Positions 58,573 through 64,000 of a stretch of DNA of 64,000 nt are shown piece after piece. Made by a program: the position numbers and the translations under genes. The notes below the pieces were generated by a model. It saw nothing but the letters and a program-made list of their open reading frames with translations. It had not been told where the DNA came from and made no database searches. Every line of letters begins with the position of its first letter. The first letter of the stretch is position 1. Source of the stretch: JBGPHT01 sp041484525 (GTDB lineage Bacteria; Acidobacteriota; Terriglobia; Bryobacterales; Bryobacteraceae); NCBI GenBank assembly GCA_041484525.1, contig JBGPHT010000004.1:44204-108203 (forward strand). The letters run 5' to 3'.

Positions 58573-59903
58573 GCCAGGATCTCGGTCATCCGCTTGGACG
58601 CCGTGGGGAACTTCCCGAGATCGGCTCCCATGATCTCATCCGCCACGGTAAGGTACAGGTCGCCGATGGTTCCCATCACGCGCGTGTGGGCGCCGGTCTT
58701 TAGGCGGCCTACGTGCCCCGCCACGATCATCGCGAGGCCGCTGCACTTATGCGGATTGGCCTCAGCATGCTCGTGCGCGTAGATCAGGCAGGTGTGATCG
58801 AGTACCGTCCCATCGCCTTCCGGAATCGACTTCAACTTCCCGAGCAGGTAAGCGAATTCTTCGGCGTGCCACCGGGTGATGTCGCGAAGAATGCGCTGGC
58901 CGTCGACACCATCGCCGCCCGGCGCCTTGCCATCGGCGTGCGTGTAATCGTGGTGTCGCGCGGCGGTCAGCCCCAGCCACGGGAAACGCGCCAGGCCCTG
59001 CCCCTTAGTCAGCATGTAAGACGCAACGCGCGTCTGCCGCGTCACCAGCGCCTGCGCCAGCAGATCGCTCTGCAGCTTGGCGATGCGCGGCCAATCCTTC
59101 AAATCGCCGTCGTATTCCGGCGGATCGATGCGCCGGTACTCCGCAGGCAATCCCGCGACGGCGCGTTCCAGATCGCGAATCGCGGAGAGGTGTTCGTCCA
59201 CCCGCGCGGCATCGTCCTTCGGCACCTGCTTTTGCAGCGCCAACGCATCTTCCCGAACCGCGTCCAGAATGCTGCGCTTGCGATTGACCCAGCCTTCCTC
59301 GCGAGCGCCGAAGAGATAATCGAACAGCTTGTCGGGCAGCATTTGCGGGGGCAGCGGACGGTCGTACCCCGCCCAGCTCATGTTGCGCTGGATGCTCTCG
59401 CCGAACGATTCCTGCGAGACTCCGATCTGAATCGAGCTGAACCGCGATTCGCGTCCGATCCTGGCGGCGATCGCCTGGTCGATGGATGGTCCTCCCGCAC
59501 CGTGGCCGGTGAACGGTGTGCAGGTAGTGACGCCGCTGATCGCTTTGTGGTGACCGTTGCCCGGCCCGGTCGCGGTGGCCGCCTGGTTATCCAAGCCGCT
59601 GAGCACATGGATATCGTTGCGGTAGGGCGCCAGCGGAGTGAGACACGGAGTGAGGCGAAAGTCCGTTCCCGTCTCGGCGGGAATCCAATAGCGCTCGGGA
59701 ATGCCGTTGCCGTTGAACCAAAAAACGAACCGGCTCTCGATCGCCTTCTGCGACACGCCGTCGGCGGCGTACGCAGTGCCGGTAGAGTTGAACATGCTCA
59801 CCAGCGGCGGCAGCCCGACATGGATCGCGCCGCCCGCCAGAGTCAGTCCCTTAAGGAAGTGCCTTCGCGAAACCCGGAAGCGCTTAGCGATCGCCTGCGA
59901 CAC
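58569..59903 (-). CDS. DUF1552 secreted protein with Tat signal
   Basis: The 444-residue protein has a Tat-type leader (RRHFLKGLTLAGGA) and DUF1552 landmarks: RFVFWFNGNGIPERYW, VLSGLDNQAATATGPGNGHHKA, LLAQALVTRQTRVASYML, LIYAHEHAEANPHKC. The family belongs to the sulfatase/alkaline phosphatase-like clan and is paired with DUF1592-type cytochromes in Acidobacteriota and Planctomycetes; the substrate is unknown. It overlaps the upstream DUF1592 gene by 20 bp. Its 3' end overlaps the convergent LRR gene by 4 bp. Confidence 0.88.
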   Translation of the reverse strand: MSQAIAKRFRVSRRHFLKGLTLAGGAIHVGLPPLVSMFNSTGTAYAADGVSQKAIESRFVFWFNGNGIPERYWIPAETGTDFRLTPCLTPLAPYRNDIHVLSGLDNQAATATGPGNGHHKAISGVTTCTPFTGHGAGGPSIDQAIAARIGRESRFSSIQIGVSQESFGESIQRNMSWAGYDRPLPPQMLPDKLFDYLFGAREEGWVNRKRSILDAVREDALALQKQVPKDDAARVDEHLSAIRDLERAVAGLPAEYRRIDPPEYDGDLKDWPRIAKLQSDLLAQALVTRQTRVASYMLTKGQGLARFPWLGLTAARHHDYTHADGKAPGGDGVDGQRILRDITRWHAEEFAYLLGKLKSIPEGDGTVLDHTCLIYAHEHAEANPHKCSGLAMIVAGHVGRLKTGAHTRVMGTIGDLYLTVADEIMGADLGKFPTASKRMTEILA

Positions 59904-61857
59904 TGCCGTGTACTCCTTCGCCGGGGAATTCTCTCGCCAACATCATTGAGATTACCAGTTCTTTGAATTGAAAACCTGACCTGCGGAAGTCTTCGAACAC
60001 CCGGCGGATCAGCGGACGGTCGGCGGGCGTCTCCGTCCGTCCCGTCACGTAGCGGAAATACTGTTTGACGATACACTCCTGGCACTGCGGACTCGCCGCC
60101 AACACCGCGCCTAATTCCTTGGGAGACGTGAAGCCGGAATTCGGAAGGCCGGCCACCTGGCCCGTGGTGTCAAGGTCCAACTCGACAGTGGAGAGCTTTT
60201 CCCGGGCCTTGTTTTCCGAGAAACCCAGCCCGAAGATCAGTTTCAGTTTGTCACGCCGCTGCCCGATGGCGTCGAACTTCTCGAACCCGTAGCCGATCGG
60301 ATCGACCAGGTTGTGACACCCCGCGCATGCTTTGTTGGTGGCGTGGACCGCCATCCGGTCGCGATTGGTCATAGGCTTCTCTTCTGTAACCGGCGGCAGG
60401 TTCGTATTCACCCCCGGCGGCGGATCGGCCACATGCTGGCACAGGAACTGCTCGCGCACGAACAGGCCGCGCGCCGTGGGCGAAGTTTCATCCGGCTTCG
60501 CGGTCAAGGTCAGAAACAGCGCCTGGCCCAGAATCCCGGCGCGTTCGGAGTTCGCCGGAAAGGGCACCTGGTCGAAATCGTTCGGCGGGGCTTCGACGCC
60601 GTAGATGTGGGACAGCTCGCCGTTGACGTAACCATAACCGGCGGTGAAGAGCTGCATGAAATCGCGGCCGCCCCACACCAGGCCGGACACAAAGCGCCGC
60701 GTCTCCTGCGTCATGGCTATGGCGGTATCCGGCGTAAATTGCGGGAAAGCGCGGCGGTCTTTGGTGGAAGTGAGAACGCGGTCGAAGCGGAGCCATTCGA
60801 CGGCAAATTCGTCGAGTGCCTGACGGGCCTTGGGATCCTCGAGCATGCGGCGGGCGGCCTTCTCCACGGCCTGCGGAGTGTCCAGTTCTCCGCGCCCGGC
60901 GGCGGCCATCAGGGCATCGTCCGGCATCGAGTCCCACAGCGCGTATGAGAGGCGGCTGGCGGTGGCGTAGGGGCGCCATTTCGGATCCTTTGTGTCTTCC
61001 AGCCGGAAGAGGAAGTTGGGCGATTGCAACATGACTTCCACTACCAGTTGCGCGCCACCGCGGAAATCAGACGCCTTCTGGAACAATGCCTCATAGCGGC
61101 GTAACTCCGCCGCATCGAGCGGACGCCGGAAGGCTTTCAGTCCGAACCTTCGGATGAACTCGGTGCGGCACTCGGCCGAGGGTGAGCACGCGATCGGTAC
61201 GTGCGAGTTGCCATTGCGAAACGCTGTCCTGGCCAGCTTCTCGGCGGCCCCACTGTACGCGTCGGCAAGCAGCGGCGAGAGGTTCTGAGCAGAGTATTGG
61301 TTCTTGAAGCCGTTGACGAAATCCTCGGGCGGAAACTGGTTCGCCGGCAGGCCGCGGTCGCCCAGGAGATCGCGCACAGTGTTGTTGTACTGGCTGTGGG
61401 TCAACCGGCGAAGGGCAACCTCCGGCCGCGCCGCCCCGGCGCCCGAAAGCTCCTCTTCGCGGAAACGCAGCGCCTTGGCCAGTTCATCGCCTTTGAGTTG
61501 GACCAGTCGGTCAATCCAGGCTCGCAGCGCGGCCTCTTCAGGACTGCCGGGCCGGATGCGCTGTCCACCGGCATGGGCCGTGCGCGCAGTAGGCTTGCGG
61601 AGCAGCAGCGAATTTTCGGGATTCTTCGCGTCCACCAGCAGCACCAGCGATTTCCCGAACGCCTCCACCCGATCCCCCGGCGCAGTCTGCTCCGGAAAAT
61701 GCAGGCGGGTCAGGGACGCGACACCATCCGGGTTGTGACAGCCGCGGCACCCGGCCTCTTCGAAGATCGGATAGAGCGATTTGGAAAACGGAGCCGGCTC
61801 CGCGGCAATCCCGGCCGCAGCGAAGACACCGGCAGCGCAGATCAGCAGCCTAAACAC
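59884..61857 (-). CDS. DUF1592-type multidomain cytochrome
   Basis: The 657-residue secreted protein (signal MFRLLICAAGVFAAAGIA) has a heme-binding CRGCH near residue 37 and CAGCH near 510, with the DUF1587-DUF1595-DUF1592-DUF1588-DUF1585 layout (RLTHSQYNNTVRDLLG, FRRPLDAAELRRYEALF, RLSYALWDSMPDDAL, GILGQALFLT, FRYVTGRTETPADRP). These cytochrome-like proteins occur with DUF1552 partners and are thought to act in periplasmic breakdown of complex organic matter. First gene of a two-gene operon. Confidence 0.88.
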   Translation of the reverse strand: MFRLLICAAGVFAAAGIAAEPAPFSKSLYPIFEEAGCRGCHNPDGVASLTRLHFPEQTAPGDRVEAFGKSLVLLVDAKNPENSLLLRKPTARTAHAGGQRIRPGSPEEAALRAWIDRLVQLKGDELAKALRFREEELSGAGAARPEVALRRLTHSQYNNTVRDLLGDRGLPANQFPPEDFVNGFKNQYSAQNLSPLLADAYSGAAEKLARTAFRNGNSHVPIACSPSAECRTEFIRRFGLKAFRRPLDAAELRRYEALFQKASDFRGGAQLVVEVMLQSPNFLFRLEDTKDPKWRPYATASRLSYALWDSMPDDALMAAAGRGELDTPQAVEKAARRMLEDPKARQALDEFAVEWLRFDRVLTSTKDRRAFPQFTPDTAIAMTQETRRFVSGLVWGGRDFMQLFTAGYGYVNGELSHIYGVEAPPNDFDQVPFPANSERAGILGQALFLTLTAKPDETSPTARGLFVREQFLCQHVADPPPGVNTNLPPVTEEKPMTNRDRMAVHATNKACAGCHNLVDPIGYGFEKFDAIGQRRDKLKLIFGLGFSENKAREKLSTVELDLDTTGQVAGLPNSGFTSPKELGAVLAASPQCQECIVKQYFRYVTGRTETPADRPLIRRVFEDFRRSGFQFKELVISMMLAREFPGEGVHGSVAGDR

Positions 61858-61896
61858 TTTTCCCGACCCATTATATATGCTATAAAGCGCACCCTT

Positions 61897-63513
61897 ATGA
61901 AACCGGGCTCTCTGTTATTGCTACTCGCGGGACTTGCTTCCGCGCAGAACTTCGATCTGCTGATTCGGGGCGGCACCATCGTGGATGGCACGGGCAATCC
62001 CGCCTACTCCGGCGATCTTGCGATTCGGCAAGGGAAGATCGCCGCCATGGGACGCCTGACGTCCACGACAGCAACTCGCATTATCGACGCCACGGGCCTT
62101 ACCGTTTCTCCCGGGTTCATCGACATTCACAACCACTCCGATTTCAGTCTGGTGCAGGACGGCAATGCCGAGAGCATGATCCGGCAAGGCGTGACCTCGA
62201 TGATTTTCGGCGAAGGCGGATCGGCGGCGCCCAGCCGGCGATGGAAGGACTTCGACGCCTACTTTGCGCAGCTTTTGAAGCAGGGGATTTCGACCAACAT
62301 CGGCACCTACGCCGGGTCGAGCGAGATCTGGACCTGGGTGCGCGGCCAGCGCTCCGGACCGCCTTCAGCGGAGGAGTTGGACCGGATGCGCGCGCTGGTT
62401 AAGGAGGCGATGGAACAGGGAGCGCTGGGCGTCGCGAGTTCGTTGAGCGGGCCGCCCGGATCGTGGATCGACACCGGCACCCTGGTGGCCATGTGCGAGG
62501 TGGCCTCGCGATACGGCGGCATCTACTCCACGCACATGCGCACGGAAGGGCGCGGAGTTTTCGAGTCGGTGGCGGAGGCCATCGCGATCGGGCAGCGCGC
62601 CCGCGTGCCGGTGGACATCATCCACCTGAAGATCGCCGAGCATGAGATGTGGGGACAGATGCCCGAATTGACCGCGTCCATTGCCGCCGCCCGTGCGCGC
62701 GGCCAGGACGTGCAGGCCAACGTGTACCCCTACAGGGCCGGGCAGAACAATCTGTCGAGCATCATTCCGCCCTGGGCGCACGAGGGCGGTTCGCAGGCGA
62801 TGATCGGGAGGCTGAAGGATCCTTCGCTGCGGCCCCGCCTGGAAAACGAAATCAACCACGGGATCGCGGGCACGAACTGGTACAACCACTACACGGCTAC
62901 CGGCGGTTGGGAGGGCATGCTGCTGGTCTCTCTGTCCAACCCGACATACAAGAAGTTCGAAGGCAAGCGCATGAGCGAGGTCATTCAGGCGCTGGGCAAG
63001 CCGGGTATTGATGTACTGTTCGAATTGCTCGAGAACAACAATGGATCCGTGCCCACGGTCTACTTTCACCATTCCGAAGACGACATGCGCTACGCCCTGC
63101 GGCAGCCTTGGGCTTCGATCGGTTCCGATGGCACCGCGGTGACCACGGAAGGGCCGCTCGCGGCCGGCAATCCGCATCCGCGGTACTTCGGCACGTTTCC
63201 CCGCGTGCTTGGCCGCTACGTCCGCGAGGAGCACGTGATTACGCTCGAAGAGGCGATTCGCAAGATGACGTCGGCGAATGCCGCCAAAGTTCACCAGTAC
63301 GACCGCGGGCTCCTGCGTCCCGGCATGGCGGCCGACATCACCGTATTCAACGCGGCGACGATCGTCGATAACGCGACTTATGAAAAGCCGCACCAGTACG
63401 CCACCGGCGTGGAATACGTGATCGTGAACGGCAAGGCAGTGTTGGACCGGGGACAGCACAACGGCGCGCGGCCCGGTACGATCCTGTATGGACCGGGCAA
63501 GGCAGCCAGGTGA
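61897..63513 (+). CDS. N-acyl-D-amino-acid deacylase family amidohydrolase
   Basis: The 538-residue protein has a signal peptide (MKPGSLLLLLAGLASA) then the metal-dependent hydrolase pattern: FDLLIRGGTIVDGTGNPAYSGDLAIRQGKIAAMG, HxH-type GFIDIHNHSDF near 75-85, catalytic-region EEAIRKMTSANAAKVHQYDRG and C-terminal DITVFNAATI. It fits D-aminoacylase/dihydroorotase-type enzymes that hydrolyse N-acyl-D-amino acids, exported here. The frame is open far upstream to 61201, but the ATG at 61897 with its signal peptide is the sensible start. It is divergent from the DUF1592 operon, with 39 bp between start codons (AT-rich TATATATGCTATAAA). Confidence 0.88.
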   Translation: MKPGSLLLLLAGLASAQNFDLLIRGGTIVDGTGNPAYSGDLAIRQGKIAAMGRLTSTTATRIIDATGLTVSPGFIDIHNHSDFSLVQDGNAESMIRQGVTSMIFGEGGSAAPSRRWKDFDAYFAQLLKQGISTNIGTYAGSSEIWTWVRGQRSGPPSAEELDRMRALVKEAMEQGALGVASSLSGPPGSWIDTGTLVAMCEVASRYGGIYSTHMRTEGRGVFESVAEAIAIGQRARVPVDIIHLKIAEHEMWGQMPELTASIAAARARGQDVQANVYPYRAGQNNLSSIIPPWAHEGGSQAMIGRLKDPSLRPRLENEINHGIAGTNWYNHYTATGGWEGMLLVSLSNPTYKKFEGKRMSEVIQALGKPGIDVLFELLENNNGSVPTVYFHHSEDDMRYALRQPWASIGSDGTAVTTEGPLAAGNPHPRYFGTFPRVLGRYVREEHVITLEEAIRKMTSANAAKVHQYDRGLLRPGMAADITVFNAATIVDNATYEKPHQYATGVEYVIVNGKAVLDRGQHNGARPGTILYGPGKAAR

Positions 63514-63907
63514 TCGGCGCTACATGAATTAGTCACAAAGCTGTTCAGCCAATTCACGAGTGTCCCGACCAGCCTGGGCCTGCTAGCCCTGACCGACGCC
63601 CGCTCCTTCACATTTCAGGCTGTCACCGCGCCCGAACCGGCACCGTCGTTCTGCTCGCCGCCGGTTTGCTGCTGCTCTTGCGATTGCGCCGCTAGCGCTC
63701 GCGCCGCGCAAGGCTCCTGTTGGTTGTTGGTATGCTGCCGCGACCGGTCTGTTGGGTAGTGGTTCAGTTTGAAAATATGGCAGTGCGGCGGCCTTTGGGC
63801 TGATTGCAAATGAGTTGCATCTAGGGGAGCTTGCATTTGGACCATTTTTCCCTGCACACACTAGTACTACTGTGTTAGAAATAACAAAACTGATGTAGAA
63901 TGTTTTT

Positions 63908-64000
63908 ATGGGACATTGTTTCGCACCAGGCCCACAGGAAAAGCGCTTTGCGGCATACACGGATGGCTTGGCGAAAGCCGCGGGGCACGCTGATCGTGGC
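63908..64000 (+). CDS. IS701-like transposase, 5' part only
   Basis: The last 31 codons read MGHCFAPGPQEKRFAAYTDG then LAKAAGHADRG and run off the window. The pattern FAxYxxGLxxxxGHADR is the typical N-terminus of IS701-family DDE transposases. The stretch 63514-63907 has no gene I can support and probably contains the left end of the insertion sequence. Confidence 0.65.
   Translation, partial: MGHCFAPGPQEKRFAAYTDGLAKAAGHADRG

Noticed and set aside
58713..59966. 417-codon plus-strand frame opposite the DUF1552 gene
   Set aside because: It is a shadow of a well-supported gene; the translation is Arg-rich with no domain.
61201..61896. Upstream extension of the amidohydrolase frame to 770 codons
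   Set aside because: It lies antisense inside the DUF1592 gene, and the ATG at 61897 gives a clean signal peptide.
63583..63960. 125-codon minus-strand frame near the right edge
   Set aside because: It runs antisense to the IS701-like transposase start, and its product is low-complexity Ala/Gln/Arg.

Overview
The window joins two compartments at about 55.56 kb. From the left edge to about 55.5 kb it looks like an integrated mobile element. It has an anti-restriction protein (ArdC type), an NPPF-motif methyltransferase, a ParB-like protein, a giant methylase-helicase, a dense defence island and an RHS toxin-cassette array, with many small unknown genes. Several proteins, notably ArdC and ParB, resemble alphaproteobacterial plasmid/ICE proteins by my recognition only. 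From 55.56 kb to the right edge the genes (leucine-rich-repeat proteins, a DUF1552 and DUF1592-type cytochrome pair, an N-acyl-D-amino-acid deacylase) are typical of Acidobacteriota such as Solibacter/Bryobacter. The boundary carries the 3' end of a tRNA gene (T-arm, acceptor strand and CCA) with no tRNA 5' half. That is the footprint expected of tRNA-targeted integration, although a metagenome assembly join at a conserved tRNA could look similar. No integrase, relaxase or type IV secretion gene is in view, so the element continues to the left.

Layout. 0.1-5.6 kb: a double cold-shock-domain protein, two response regulators and a hybrid histidine kinase. 5.9-15.5 kb: minus-strand ardC-like, methyltransferase and parB-like genes. 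Each is preceded by a 140-160 bp nested inverted repeat with the same three-level design, which suggests single-strand promoters of a conjugative leading region. 10-13.4 kb: small zinc-ribbon, PD-(D/E)XK-like and DUF4365-like genes. 17-22.5 kb: the giant methylase/SF2-helicase gene with a second gene overlapping its 5' part in another frame. 23.2-33 kb: a 1518-residue RHS protein followed by a displaced-cassette array with two orphan RHS C-termini and putative immunity genes. Cassettes in this array are headed by copies of a structured, covarying repeat (GGGATCGTCACC family) that also occurs elsewhere in the element.

Defence island (34-52 kb): two DUF488 genes plus a dual-OB-like gene; an XRE regulator with an ImmA/IrrE peptidase divergent from a four-gene ubiquitin-like conjugation operon of the Bil type (two-domain ubiquitin-like protein ending in Gly, E2, JAMM protease, E1); a uracil-DNA-glycosylase-like gene; a Hachiman pair (HamA, HamB); and a tightly coupled six-gene operon (RHH-methyltransferase, unknown protein, PLD-SF2 helicase, small protein, DndD-like Rad50 ATPase, DndE-like protein) that I do not recognise as a named system. 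The right end of the element has paired paralogous secreted proteins, a coiled-coil protein and an orphan MazE-like antitoxin just before the tRNA fragment. The window ends inside an IS701-like transposase.
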